Of a stretch of 64,000 nucleotides of DNA, positions 27,137-40,095 are shown one piece after another. Numbering within the stretch: the stretch's first letter is position 1; each line of letters begins with the position of its first letter. The DNA comes from Pelobates cultripes (taxonomy: Eukaryota > Chordata > Amphibia > Anura > Pelobatidae): contig OW240920.1 of assembly GCA_933207985.1 (NCBI GenBank), positions 150,056,846 through 150,120,845 on the forward strand, read 5' to 3'. The notes below the pieces were generated by a model, which was not told the origin of the DNA, made no database searches, and was given only the letters and a program-made list of their open reading frames with translations. The translations under genes were made by a program, and so were the position numbers.

Positions 27137-28964
27137 TGTGACAAACTCTCCTCTCCAAGTGAGTTTACCACAAGCTCCTGGAGGAGCCTGCTTGCCAGCC
27201 TCCTGTTCACAGACTATGGGCCCTGCAGGGAAACCTATAAAAGACTACCAAACTTGACTGATCGTTGGCACTGATTTCATGGAACTGTTTTGGGCTTAGG
27301 ACCATGCGCAAGGTGGGTCAAAATTATGACTTCCAGGAAATTCCTGAAGCCCTGAACCGATCTGGGTGATTTTTGGATATGTTATTAACCTCGATCGGGG
27401 CTCAGGGGATGTAACTATGGGTTTTTATGTGTTTTTAATGTTCTTTTTGGGGTTTCATAAAATTGTATGTGTTACAAAAGACTGGAAATCACTATGTTGC
27501 TGTTTTAACACACCGATTGATACTGTTTGCCACTGCATAAGTGAAGCAGAAGACCACACGAATGGATTATGCGAACCCTTATGAAGGCTCCATTCGTGGT
27601 ACGAACGGGGGACCCCCCACAAACTGGCGTGTGCCGCCACTTAACCCCGTCACCCCACAAACTACCGAACGGTCGACCACCCGGCCCTCGGAGTGTGGCA
27701 GCCATTAACCACCCAGGTGCCTGCGGTTTGCGGTTAACCACAACGTAATTGGTAGGCCTGGGGGCATCGACGTTCGCACCCAAAGTACCGAAGGGAAAAT
27801 ACCGAACTATCAACCGAACGACGACCCCCTACAGCGGGTCGTGTGGCGCTCGTTAACTTGTGGTTTTTGCGGTTAACCGCAGGTCAAGTACCCTGCTCCC
27901 AGGTGGTCCTCATTCCCTTACCGAACGAGCCCACTACCAGCCAGACAGCGGGACTTAGCATGAACTGATACCGAGCTTAGTTCCACGAGTTAGACACGAG
28001 GTCCCGCTGCTCGCTAAAACAGCAGAAAACATGGCCGCCAACAAAGACTAATAATCCCAAAATGCCGAACGGACTTCATACGGCAGAAACAGTACATTCT
28101 GTTCGTGGGATTAGAGCGCCATTCGCATGTTTTATTTACACGAACGAGAGCCTTCAGCTGAATGGTAGAATGTGTGGTTTCCCTTTATTAATGTAAAAGT
28201 TATGGATTTTTATGCAGTTTTCTGGGACATAATAAAACGTGGTCTTTGGTGCGCTTGGAGATAATTAGATTGTATAACCGTTGGCCTCATTATCTCCAAG
28301 CTGGGCGGGTACTAATTCAAATGATACACTGTATTGTGATTGGATATGTGTCTGTACTGTACCTGTATTCCATCAGGTCCACAGGGGGCTGTCCTTGGAC
28401 CTGAGGAATCACATAAATTGCCATGTTATCACAGATAATTGGGTTAGATTAGTACAGCTCCTGATTCAATTATCTCCCAAGCACAGAGAAAGGATTTTAT
28501 TTGTGTATGGGAGTGTCTCACTGTATGACTCTGTTTTTATTGGTTATTCACTTTGTGTCCCTGTGCCCAAAAAGGTCCACGTGGGTGTCACCCTTGTTGG
28601 GAAACTTGCATAAAAGGCCAGTGTGCCTCCATTAAAACGGCTATTCCAGCTTACACTCCAAAACAGTGTGTTGTCCTGTTGTTGGAGAGAAAGAAGATTT
28701 ATTCCTGTGTCTGCTGTTCCAGCTTGCAAGGGATTCAACAGGGTAAGTCCTTGTAAGGACTAGAGCTCCCAGGACTGGGTGTCGTCCAGTGCCTTGGGGT
28801 GTCTTGAGCTAATTCCCCATTCGTCTCCAGGAGAAAGTGGTTCCAGGACCCCAGTCAAGCCACGTCGACTGAGGGCAAAAGTGCTGAGGTTTGTCCCTTG
28901 TTCCAGCTAGGAAGCGGTCCTTGGTGGAGGTACCCAGCCAGGGGTACAGGGAGCTCCTTATACA
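27137..28964 (+). repeat. Solo LTR of family D
   Basis: 1828 bp, TGTGACAAACTC to CTTATACA, with CCTGC on both sides (27132-27136 and 28965-28969). The stem-loop at 27956-28009 has the pair CAGCGGGAC/GTCCCGCTG. CCATTAAAA near 28629 may be a polyadenylation signal variant. No coding content. Confidence 0.88.
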
Positions 28965-28969
28965 CCTGC

Positions 28970-30511
28970 CTCACCTCTTGTTTGCTTATCAAGAGGTGCC
29001 ACAGGAATCTACTGGGTTTTCCCCTTTCGAGTTGCTTTATGGGAGAAGGGTACAATGTCCCCTTAATCTCATTAGAGAACACTGGTTGGGGGAAACGGAA
29101 CACGAGGGGACCCCCATCATATCATATGTGCTGGAACTCTGGGACCGCACGGAGCAGTTGGCTAAAATGGTAAAGGAGAACTTCCAAGTGGCCCATGGGG
29201 CAACAGAAGGTCTGGTATGATCGGGGTGCCTGCCAACGCACGTTCCGGGTGGGCCAAAAGGTCCTGGTACAAAAACCTACCAGCCAGGAAAGTTACAGGC
29301 GGCATGGCAGGACCCTTACAGAGTAGTGGCGCAGCTATGTGACACCATGTATATAATTGCCAGCTGTGCTGACAAAAGGATCCGGAGATCCTTTCACATT
29401 AACATACTATAAGAGTATCAGGAAAGGCAGGAAGACAGCTGCTGTATGTGCTCCAGCCACAGACGACCCCCGACAGTCTTTCCCTCCTCGACTTATTGGA
29501 GAGGGATCCTCAGATTGACCTCTGCAGCCAGGTAAAGCTAGGGGACGGATTAACGTCAGTAGAGCGGGATCAGGTCCGTCAGTTACTAGAAGGCAAGCGA
29601 CAGAACTTTTCCCAAGAGCCCGGGTTCACCACTCATAGAGTGGAGACCACAGGGTAAGCCCCACTCAGGCAGCCGCCCTACCGTATTCCTGAAGCGGTCC
29701 GAGATGGAATGTGGGGGGAAATACAGGAAATGTTACAACTAGGATTCATTGAACCCTCAGTCCATGGTCTTCATCGGTCCTTGTCCCCAAGAAAGATAGA
29801 ACCACTCAGTTCTGCATAGACTACCGGCAACTGAATGACAGGACGTGACAGATGCCTAACCGATGGGTAGATGAACTATTAGATCGCATAGCCAGGGGGT
29901 TATTATCTGACCACCATCGATCTCTGCAAGGGCTACTGACAGATTCCTCTGGCCAAGGAGGCTGTCCCCAAATCAACTTTCGTCACCCCGTTTGGCTTGT
30001 ACCAATTTAAGGTCATGCCATTAATTCATGCCCCTGTCTTGGCTGCCCCAGTCCCTAACAAACGTTTTTGTTGTCCACACAAACGCTTCCATGTTTGGAC
30101 TGGGGGCAGTATTAAGCCAAGTCAGAGAAGATGGAGGAGAGCACCCTGTCACATACCTCATTAGAAAGCTATTACCCCGGGAGGTGAGCTACGCGGCAGT
30201 GGAAAAGGATTGTCTGGCTTTGGTGTGGGCCTTAAAGAAACTGATCCACTTACCTATACGGATGGGAATTTACACTAATTACAGACCACAACCCTTGGTG
30301 TGGCTTAACCGAGTCGCAGGCGACAATGGCCGATTAGTACGGTGGAGCTTGGCACTTCAGCCCCACAATTTCACTATCCACTACCGGCCAAGGAAGCAGA
30401 ATGGCAACGCCAACAAACATAGCTCAGAAATTAGCAGAAGTCCAGACATCCCCAAGTTAACCCGAAAAGGGTCAAGCCGGGTCTGCTGGAGTGTTCCATA
30501 TGGGGGAGCAT
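28970..30511 (+). pseudogene. Gypsy element C: integrase end, RT remnant, RNase H
   Basis: LLFAYQEVPQESTGFSPFEL resumes the integrase exactly after fragment 4. IN C-terminal remnants follow, then QPPYRIPEAVRDGMWGEIQE and IDLCKGY of RT with many stops. After FKVMP (about 30017) the sequence jumps to APVLAAPVPNKR, so the YLDD half of RT is deleted. RNase H (about 30040-30440) keeps VEKDCLALVWALKKL but has Asn for Asp in VHTNASMFGLGAVLSQ. It ends at the purine tract ATGGGGGAGCA. The order integrase then RT puts C in the Gmr1-like clade with B. Confidence 0.85.
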
Positions 30512-31643
30512 TGTGACAGATCCCCCTGTTCCTGAAATATAGTTTTATATTGACTAGTTTGAAAGAATTTACCTTGATTCCAAGGTTCTAGCTTATATGT
30601 GTCATATTAGATAGCCTATATTAAAATTGGCTAACTTTGGCTCACGAAATGCTTAAATCGACACTTAAGACCATATACGTCTAGTTACGGAAGCAGCCCC
30701 CACCTGAGCTGTCTCTCCTAAATCAGTCTATTTCTTCTCTTTCCCAGAACTTATCTGTTATATGTTCATCTCTATGTCTTATCTGTACTCCTTCCCTGTT
30801 ATTTCACTCCCTTCCTACTACTGTTCTATGAGTTTGTGCACGTAAGCGGTTACTTGCGTCATAGATGCGCACGCACGTTTTGGGGTTAGAGATCAGAGAC
30901 CGCCAATTACAGCCCAAGGAGGGTTATTTAAACCCAAATTACCTTTTCATGAGTGCCCTGTCGTGGTTTCCACTAGCTGGTTATCCAAGAGTGTGTTTCT
31001 GATCGTGTTTTTTCTGCTCGTGGTATTTGACTTTGGCTTCGTTTTGACTTCCCTGATTTCTGGTATCCTTGACTTTTGGCTTTCTCCGTCATTGTGTCTC
31101 TTTCTGCGTCCCTGACCTCGACAAGTATTTTGACTATTCTGAGTGTTGGATCAACAGTAATCCTAACAAGCATACAGCGATGTTTGGTCGTCGAGTGTAT
31201 GGAACTAAAATCGGGCACTCGACGGCGCGAACACTGCTGGGACTTCCAACCCCATGGATGTTCGGTTCTATTAGATTAAGAAGAGCGGAGTTCGGTAGAA
31301 ACAAACTCCCGAACGAGGGGCTCACGACTCATTTATGAACTATTACTTTAGTTATCTTATTGTGTTTTGTACTCCCGAAAGAGACCGACCGCTCAGCCTG
31401 AATCTATGGAACTCCTTTGGGCAAGCTCCTCGTGTGCGGTTTGGTTTAAACTATACACCGGTGGGGACTGCCCCTGGAATGTGTCATCAGAAACCCCTTG
31501 CAATGGGGACTTGCATATAAGGCCAGTTGTGGCTTCCATTAAAACAGTTCCACTTCACCCTCAACACAGAGCCTGGTCTTGTGATTGTAGGGAACAGCTA
31601 TACCTGCTTTATTACCGCTTGGGAATACTACAGCATTACTCAC
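30512..31643 (+). repeat. 3' LTR of element C, interrupted
   Basis: Starts TGTGACAGATCCCCC. An A-like LTR piece occupies about 30600-31168. The C LTR then continues with a B-like stem-loop (31175-31239) and a CCATTAAAACAG signal near 31540, up to the insertion of the reversed D-like LTR. The true end could not be placed; a stub may follow 32884. Confidence 0.6.
30600..31168 (+). repeat. A-like chromovirus LTR piece
   Basis: The right half matches LTR A (939-1571): GAGTGCCCTGTCGTGGTTTC, TTTGACTTTGGCTTCG, GGATCAACAGTAATCC and an end CCTAACA. The left boundary and target duplication are not clear. Confidence 0.55.
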
Positions 31644-32879
31644 TGTGACAGAACTCCCTGTACCTCGCCAAAGGACCGCTTCCTAGCTGGAACAGGCGAC
31701 AAACCGCAGCACTTCTGTCCACAGTCGCCGTGGCTTGACTGGGGGCCTGGAACCGCTCTCTCCTGGAGCCGAATGGGTAATTCACTCTAGACAATCCCAG
31801 GCACTGGACGACACACAGTCCTGGGAGCTCTAGTGCTTACAAGGACTTTCTCCATTGAATTCTCCACACTGGAACAGTGATTAAAGAGTAGCCCTTTCCC
31901 CTCGCAGTAACCAGACGATACATAGTTCTGGGCGTACATGCAGGCCACAACAGGCCTTATCTGCATGTCCCCATGCTAGGGGCTCTCCCTCCTGGACCTG
32001 AGAGTAACTCACAGTAAAAACAAATACACAATTACATTGGGTCTCAGGTCCAGGACACTCCCATACAAAATCAGATAATCCCTCCCCTGTGCCTGGGAGA
32101 TAAATGGATCAGGAACTCCAATTATCTCCAAGCACAGAAAAAACACACTTTTTCCCAAACACCCCAAAAGTACCCTAAAAATGCATAAAACCCCACAAAC
32201 GTTACATCCCTTGATAGCCCTGATCTGGGTGACCAACATATCCAAAAATCACGCTGATCAGTTCAGGGGTTCAGGAATTTCCTGGAAGTCATTTATTTCA
32301 CTAACCGCATGCATGGTCCCATGCCCAAAACAGTTCCATAGAATCAGGGCTTGCAGTCGGTCTAGTTCGGTAGTTTAAAAAAGTGAACAAACTACCGAAC
32401 GGAATCCACAGTTCTACCCTGGAGCTTGTTTACCTTATTCAGACGAATATGATTCCACTGAACAGTGTCTTCCTAAGTGTTATAAAACCAAACACAGGCG
32501 ATCATGGAAGTCCAGCGGTGTTTGTGAGTTTCAATATTGGAAAATAGTTCCATGAACTTGATGACCAAACACCGCTGCCTGTGTTCACGCGAACAAGATG
32601 GCCGCCACTTCGTGGTCATCCATAGGAATTGCAGCCACCCAGACGAACACTTAGAACACTGAGGTGGAAATTGCTACAAAGTAGCAATTAGGCTTAACAA
32701 GCTCCAGGGTGGTCTCCAGTTCGTGCGGCTGTTCGGTTCCCGAACCATATAGTCTAATTACACAAACGGAGACTTTTATATCACAGTTTACAGGATCCAT
32801 AGTCTGCAGGCAGGAGGCTGGCAAGCAGGCTCCTCCAGGAACTCGTGGCAAACTCACTTGAAAAGGGGAGTTTGTCACA
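31644..32879 (-). repeat. Reversed D-like solo LTR
   Basis: 1236 bp, flanked by CTCAC (31639-31643 and 32880-32884). On the minus strand it starts TGTGACAAACTC, and the left end GTGACAGAACTCCCTGTACC matches the reversed end of LTR D. Stem-loops lie at 32303-32362 and 32513-32577. Confidence 0.85.
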
Positions 32880-32884
32880 CTCAC

Positions 32885-33934
32885 ACTAGGGGGAAAAGAC
32901 ATCTATGGTGGCGGAAACCCCTCTTCTCTCGGGGTGGCCGCCACACCGCCTCCTTATCTATCTCCTATCTATCTCCGTCCTGCCTCCCTATCTGTCTCCG
33001 TACTGCCTCCCATGTAAATCGTGAGTGGCAGGTCACTTCCACGTCGGCAGCTAAGGTCTCTGTCCCCAGTTTTTCCTCTGGTACCCCATTTCTGGGGATT
33101 ACCTTAGCAAGAAGCTATAAAGAGCAGATTGAAGCTTTTCTGTCCATGCAATGCTCACAAGCACAGGCATTGTGTTTGCAGCCTTTGCAGGCCTGCCCCT
33201 TCTAACCCGCCCAGACTTTCTGTGGCTGTCCAATCACAGACTTCCCAATGCAGCTCAATGAGAAGTCTTGGCAAGGCAGGTGCTCTGGGCAATTGCTGCT
33301 TCTGGAGTTTATCTCTACTGAGCTAAACAAATCAGGAAATAACAGGGCCGGGTGTCTGATTGAAAGCCAGGAGGGGTGTAACAAGGTCAATTTATAAAAG
33401 TGCTAATTTCTATTGAGGACACACTCTTTACACGTACACAAGCCATGTGTTTAAGGAGTCTGGAGTGTCCTGTAAGGGCTACCTGTCAGACTTATTGACG
33501 CTGACAGGAAATGGATCCATTGTGCTATTAAATGTATAAAATACACTCCCCCGTCAGACAGACCACTCAAATAGACTCTGTCAATATATATCTTCTAGAA
33601 ATACCCTCCTACCCAACGTTCCCCGGCTAAGCTTCATTCTAAGGAAGACCTGCCAGCCACGTGAATTGCCATACGAGAACACATTTTTACTTACAGAAGC
33701 TGTTGTGTAAGTTGTCGTGTGATCCTGAGGGATCCAGGTAAGTTGTAAAACTGTACAAAAAAGATGAGACCAGTTGCTCTGTGATGGTGTCAGGACTGTC
33801 TTGGTACCATAACCAATACAGCGGACAGTAATAGTTATGGTGATTGGAGAGATTCTTTAACCCACCCTTGGTGATGTAGCTTTTATTTTATGCTGCAGAA
33901 GGGATAGATATGAAATAATCAAGACAGCTCGCTC
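32885..33934. other. Non-coding stretch with a MITE-like repeat
   Basis: No coding frame with recognisable features. About 33340-33480 (GAAAGCCAGGAGGGGTGTAA, ATTTATAAAAGTGCTAAT) recurs in diverged form at about 59090-59285, so it is an interspersed repeat, probably a small DNA transposon. Confidence 0.45.
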
Positions 33935-34010
33935 TGATTATTATTGACATTTACATAGCACCAACTTATTCCACAGTGCTGTACAATAATATAAACGTAA
34001 TTTCCTTATT
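33935..34010. repeat. Short interspersed repeat common in anurans
   Basis: GACATTTACATAGCACCAAC and TTCCACAGTGCTGTACAATA belong to a widespread frog repeat; a second diverged copy is at 44815-44880. Family name not assigned. Confidence 0.45.
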
Positions 34011-34254
34011 GTGGCATGTGGCCACCACATACAAAGGGCAGCACTTTTCACACTCTGATCATCAGTAACATCGACATAAGAAAACATGGGGGTTGGGAGC
34101 TGGAGCAGGAAGGAACTCACACAGAACTGATGGCCATAACACAGTATATGAATGCTATATACTACAAGATAGCACTTTCCCATATTGCCAGAAAACATGG
34201 TGGATCAGGCAGTCAGGGGGGTCACATCAACAAAACCGCTGCATATCTCACAAA

Positions 34255-37200
34255 CGCCCCTCATTGAAAAACTGTGAAATGAGAAGAACATGGGAATGTG
34301 AGAAACTGGAAAATGAAAAGCTGCGGTGGGAAGTGGGGGAATGAGAAGCTGGAGGGGTGAGAAGCTGGGTAAATGAGAAGCTAGGTAAATGAGAAGCTGG
34401 AGGGAATGAGAAGCTGGGGGAATGAGAAGCTGGAGGGAATGAGAAGAACATGGGAATGTGAGAAACTGGAAAATGAGAAGCTGGGGTGGGAAGTGGGGGA
34501 TTGAGAAGCTGGAGGAGTGATAAGTTGGGGGAATGAGAAGCTGGGGGAATGAGAAGATGGAGGAATGAGAAGCTGGAGGGATGAGAAGAACATGAGAACG
34601 TGAGAAACTGGGAAAGTAGAGCTCGAGTGGGAAGTGGGGGATTGAGAAGCTGGGGGAATGAGAAGCTGGGGGTGAATGAGAAGCTGGAGGAATGAGAAGC
34701 TGGGGGAATGAGAAGCTGGGGTGAATGAGAAGCTGGGGTGAATGAGAAGCTGGGTGAATGAGAAGCTGGGGAATGAATGGGGAATGAGAAGCTGGGGGTG
34801 AATGAGAAGCTGGGGTGAATGAGAAGCTGGGTAAATGAGAAGCTGGAGGAATGAGAAGCTGGGTAAATGAGAAGCTGGAGGGAATGAGAAGCTGGATGAC
34901 AGAGAAGAACAGGGGAAGGTGAGAAACTGGGAAATGAAAAGCTGGGGTGGGAAGTGGGGATTGAGAAGCATGGGGAATGAGAAGCTGGAGGGATGAGAAG
35001 CTGGAGGGATGAGAAGATGGGTAAATGAGAAGCTGGAGGGATGAGAAGCTGGAGGGATGAGAAGTTGGAGGGATGAGAAGATGGGTAAATGAGAAGCTGG
35101 AGGGATGAGAAGTTGGAGGGATGAGAAGCTGGAAGAAAAAGAAGAAAATGGGAATGTGAGGAACTGGAAAATGAAAAGCTGCGGTGGGAAGTGGGGGAAT
35201 GAGAAGCTGGAGGGGTGAGAAGCTGGGTAAATGAGAAGCTGGGGGAATGAAAAGAACATGGGAATGTGAGAAACTGGAAAATGAGAAGCTGGGGTGGGAA
35301 GTGGGGGATTGAGAAGCTGGGGGAATGAGAAGATGGAGGAATGAGAAGCTGGGTAAATGAGAAGCTGGAGGGAATGAGAAGCTGGGGGAATGAGAAGCTG
35401 AGGGAATGAGAAGCTGGGGGAATGAGAAGAACATGGGAATGTGAGAAACTGGAAAATGAGAAGCTGGGGTGGGAAGTGGGGGATTAAGAAGCTGGGGGAA
35501 TGAGAAGATGGAGGAATGAGAAGCTGGAGGGATGAGAAGAACATGAGAACGTGAGAAACTGGGAAAGTAGAGCTCGAGTGGGAAGTGGGGGATTGAGAAG
35601 CTGGGGGAATGAGAAGCTGGAGGAATGAGAAGCTGGAGGGATGAGAAGCTGGATGACTGAGAAGAACAGGGGAAGGTGAGAAACTGGGAAATGAAAAGCT
35701 GGGGTGGGAAGTGGGGATTGAGAAGCTGGGGGAATGAGAAGCTGGGGGAATGGGAAGCTGGAGGGATGAGAAGCTGGAGGGATGAGAAGTTGGAGGGATG
35801 AGAAGATGGGTAAATGAGAAGCTGGAGGGATGAGGAGCTGGAAGAATAAGAAGAAAATGGGAATGTGAGAAACTGGGAAATGAAAAGCTGGGGTGGGAAG
35901 TGGGGGATTGAGAAGCATGGGGAATGAGAAGCTGGAGGGATGAGAAGCTGGGGGAATGAGAAGCTGGAGGGATTAGAAGATGGATGGAAGAGAAGCTGGG
36001 GGAATGAAAAGCTGGGGGAATGAGAAGCTGGGGGAATGAGAAGCTGGAGGGATGAGAAGCTGGGGGATTGAGAAGCTGGGGGAATGAGAAAGCTGGGTAA
36101 ATGAGAAGCTGGAGGGATGAGAAGTTGGATGAATGAGAAGGTGGGGAAATGAGAAGCTGGGGGAATGCGAAGAACATGGGAATGTGAGAAACTGGGAAAT
36201 GAAAAGCTGGGGTGGGAAGTAGGGGATTGAGAAGCATGGGGAATGAGAAGCTGGAGGGATGAGAAGCTGGGGGAATGAGAAGCTGGAGGGATGAGAAGCT
36301 GGATGGAAGAGAAGCTGGGGGAATGAAAGGCTGGGGAATGAGAAGGGAATGAGAAGCTGGGTAAATGAGAAGCTGGAGGGATGAGAAGTTGGATGAATGA
36401 GAAGGTGGGGAAATGAGAAGCTGGGGGAATGCGAAGAACATGGGAATGTGAGAAACTGGGAAATGACAAGCTGGGGTGGGAAGTGGGGGATTGAGAAGCA
36501 TGGAGAATGAGAAGCTGGAGGGATGAGAAGCTGGGGGAATGAGAAGCTGGAGGGATGAGAAGCTGGATGGAAGAGAAGCTGGGGGAATGAAAAGCTGGGG
36601 GAATGAGAAGCTGGAGGGATGAGAAGCTGGAGGGATGAGAAGCTGGAGGGATGAGAAGCTGGGGGATTGAGAATCTGGGGGAATGAGAAGCTGGGTAAAT
36701 GAGAAGCTGGAGGGATGAGAAGCTGGGGAAATGAAAAGCTGGAGGGATTAGGAGCTGGAAGAATAAGAAGAAAATGGGAATGTGAGAAACTGGGAAATGA
36801 AAAGCTGGGGTGGGAAGTGGGGGATTGAGAAGCATGGGGAATGAGAAGCTGGAGGGATGAGAAGCTGGGGGAATGAGAAGCTGGAGGGATGAGAAGCTGG
36901 ATGGAAGAGAAGCTGGGGGAATGAGAAGCTGGGGGAATGAGAAGCTGGGTAAATGAGAAGCTGGAGGGATGAGAAGCTGGGGAAATGAAAAGCTGGAGGG
37001 ATTAGAAGCTGGAGGGATGAGAAGTTGGGGGGATGAGAAGCTGGAGGGATTAGAGGCTAGAGGAATGAGAAGAACATGGGAATGTGAGAATCTGGGAAAT
37101 GAAAAGCTGGGGTAGGAAGTAGGGGATTGAGAAGCTGGGGGAATGAGAAGCTGGAGGGATGAGAAGCTGGATGAATGAGAAGCTGGGGGAATGAGAAGAA

Positions 37201-38018
37201 CATGAGAACGTGAGAAACTGGGAAAGTAAAGCTCGAGTGGGAAGTGGGGGATTGAGAAGCTGGGGGAATGAGAAGCTGGAGGGATGAGAAGTTGGAGGAA
37301 TGAGAAGCTGGGTAAATGAAAGCTGGGGGAATGAGAAGCTGGAGGACTGAGAAGAACAGGGGAAGGTTAGAAACTGGGAAATTAAAAGCTGGGGTGGGAA
37401 GTGGGGGATTGAGAAGCTGGGGGAATGAGAAGCTAGGTAAATGAGAATCTGTAGGAATGAGAAGCTGGGCAAATCAGAAGCTGGAGGGATGAGAAACTGT
37501 GGAAATGAGAAGCTGGATGGATGAGAAGCTGGATGAATGAGAAGCTGGGGGAATGAGAAGAACATGGGAATGTGAGAAACTCGGAAATGAAAAGCTGGGG
37601 TGGGAAGTGGGGGAATGAGAAGGTGGAGGAATGAGAAGCTGGGTAGATGAAAAGCTGTGGAGGGTGAGAAGCTGGAGGGATGAAAAGCTGGGGAATGAGA
37701 AGCTGGGGGAATGAGAAGCTGGAGGGATGAGAAGCTGGGGGAATGGGAAGCTGGAGGGGTGAGAAACTTGGGGATGAGAAGCTGGGGAAATGAGAAGCTG
37801 AAGGAATGAGAAGCTGGGGGAATGAGAAGCTGGGGAAACCAGAAGATGGAGGAATGAGAAGAACATGGGAACGTGAGAAACTGGGAAAGTAAAGCTGGAG
37901 TGGGAAGTGGAGGATTGAGAAGCTGGGGGAATGAGAAGCTGGAGGGATGAGAAGTTGGAGGAATGAGAAGATGGGTAAATGAGAAGCTGGAGGAATGAGA
38001 AGAACATGGGAAGGTGAG
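34255..38018. repeat. 16-bp minisatellite, left part
   Basis: Mostly 16-bp units GAGAAGCTGGAGGGAT and GAGAAGCTGGGGGAAT, with recurrent ~60-bp variant blocks containing AACATGGGAATGTGAGAAAC and GCTGGGGTGGGAAGTGGGGG. The variants recur every few hundred bp, giving a higher-order pattern. The very long minus-strand frames (Ser/Pro/His/Phe-rich) are artefacts of the repeat. Confidence 0.95.
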
Positions 38019-39084
38019 TGTAGCGGATGGCACTGGGCTGTCCTGCAAATGTATTGTGAATAACTGCATTCGTGTTATCTGCTGTTGTTATATGTGTTTA
38101 AAAGAATTGTATTCCTCTGATTGTTCGGTAGAATCATTCGAATAAACTAAGGGAATGAAACTACCGAACAATCAAACCTCCCCTGTGTAAAGTGTGTCCT
38201 CAATTACCCGTTGCAACATTGTTGCGAACGGGTAATTGACAAGTTAAGTAGCCGTCCTTTGTTCTCGGGGGTGGCCGCCATTCGACAAACGAACACGTGG
38301 CGGCGGCCATTTTAAAACTCCCGAACAGCTGTGTTTTGCCGTCGAGTGTCTGGAACTCAAATCGGACACTCGACTAGGTGAACACCGCTGAATCCTCCAC
38401 AAGCTCGGTCCGTTCGGTTCCTAACTACCGAACGGCCCTTCGTTCGGTAGATAGAAAGAACCGAACGAGGGGATTCAGGCGAACCCTCCCTAGTCTCTAT
38501 AGCTAAAGGATTTTGTGCAATTTGTTCCCTTATTCCAGGACCGACCGCAGGGCCCATTCGCATGGAACCGCATTCGGCTATCTCAGTCAGTGCGGTCGTT
38601 CATTTTATTCCCTCCATACATTTCCCGAACCCCTGGTCTGATCTGGGTGATTTTTGGATATGTTGGTAACCCAGATCAGGGCTATCAGGGGATGTAGGAT
38701 TTAAAGGGGTACCCCTATGTTTAGGGGTACATCCAGAAACGGGGGGAATTGGTGTGCTGGATAAGGGGATTATGATGCCGGCTGAAGGGAGGAGATGTGT
38801 AGGAGGTTACCAGGACAGGATTGGCTACTGTAATAATTACTGTAAATCCCTCCCTTGCATGGGAGCATGCTTTATAAGGAGACTGTGGATTAAAGGCTTG
38901 TCAGTTCTGCTCCTGAAACTGTGTGTCGTCCAGTTATTGGGATTGCTGTTGGGATATTGCTGTTGGGATATTGCTGTATTTTACCTGCTGGAAACTTTGC
39001 CTGTGGATTTACTATTTACTTGTTCCTGAGCCTCACTTGGATTATAAGTGGAGATAACCTGGGAAATATTGCCTCTCCGCTACA
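38019..39084 (+). repeat. Solo LTR H inside the minisatellite
   Basis: 1066 bp, TGTAGCGGATGG to CTCCGCTACA, with GTGAG on both sides (38014-38018 and 39085-39089). It holds a 13-bp perfect inverted repeat (38120-38132 with 38161-38173) and stem-loops at 38326-38390 and 38539-38600. Confidence 0.9.
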
Positions 39085-39995
39085 GTGAGAAACTGGGAAA
39101 TGAAAAGCTGGGGTGGGAAGTCGGGGAATGAGAAGTTGAGGGGATGAGAAGCTGGAGGGATGAGAAGCTGGGGGGATGAGAAGAACATGGGAATGTGAGA
39201 AACTGGGAAATTAAAATCTGGGATGGGAAATTGGGGATTGAGAGGCTGAGGGAATGAGAAGCCGGGGAAATGACAAGCTGGAAAGATGAGAAGCTGGGGG
39301 AGTGAGAAGCTGGATGAATGAGAATAACATGGGAATGTGAGAAACTGGGAAATGAAAAGCTGGGGTGGGAAGTGGGGGATTGAGAAGCTGGGGAAATTAG
39401 AAGCTCAGGGTGAATGAGAAGCTGGAGGGATGAGAAGCTGGGGTGGAAAGTGGGGGAATGAGAGGCTGGAAGGATGAGAAGCTGGAGGGATGAGAAGCTG
39501 GGGGAATGAGAAGCTGGGGGAATGAGAAGCTGGAGGGATGAGAAGCTGGGGTGAATGAGAAGCTGGGGTGAATGAGGAAGGTGAGGGAATGAGAAGCTGG
39601 GGTGAATGAGAAGCTGAGGAATGAGAAGCTGGGGTGAATGAGGCTGGGGATGAGCAGCTGAGGGAATGAGAAGCTGGGGGTGAATGAGGAAGCTGAGGGA
39701 ATGAGAAGCTGGGGGTGAATGAGAAGCCAGCTAATGAGAAGTTTGGGGTGAATGAGAAGCTGGGGGATGAGAAGCTGGGGGGATGAGAAGTTGGGGGTGA
39801 ATGAGAAGCTGAGGGAATGAGAAGCTGGGGGTGAATGTGAAGCTGTGTGAATGAGAAGCTGGGGGTGAATGAGAAGCTGTGGGAATGAGAAGCTGGAGGA
39901 ATGAGAAGCTGGGGGAATAAGAAGCTGAGGGAATGAGAAGCTGAGGGAATGAGAAGCTGGGGGTGAATGAGAAGCTGGGGGAATGAGAAGCTGGA
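39085..39995. repeat. 16-bp minisatellite, right part
   Basis: Same units as 34255-38018, with more of the GGGGTGAATGAGAAGCTG variant toward the right. It runs into the assembly gap, so its true length is unknown. Confidence 0.95.
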
Positions 39996-40095
39996 NNNNN
40001 NNNNNNNNNNNNNNNNNNNNNNNNNNNNNNNNNNNNNNNNNNNNNNNNNNNNNNNNNNNNNNNNNNNNNNNNNNNNNNNNNNNNNNNNNNNNNNN
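39996..40095. other. Assembly gap (100 N)
   Basis: Exactly 100 undetermined bases within repeats, a usual placeholder for a gap of unknown size. Confidence 0.99.

Noticed and set aside
33160..33330. Possible host exon (Cys-rich frame near 33.1-33.3 kb)
   Set aside because: No matching splice phases or recognisable protein; lies in repeat-like DNA.
34205..38069. Minus-strand frames up to 876 residues, rich in Ser/Pro/His/Phe (LLIPPASHSPSF units)
   Set aside because: They are the translation of the 16-bp tandem repeat and its variants, appear in several frames at once, and have no start context or conserved domain.
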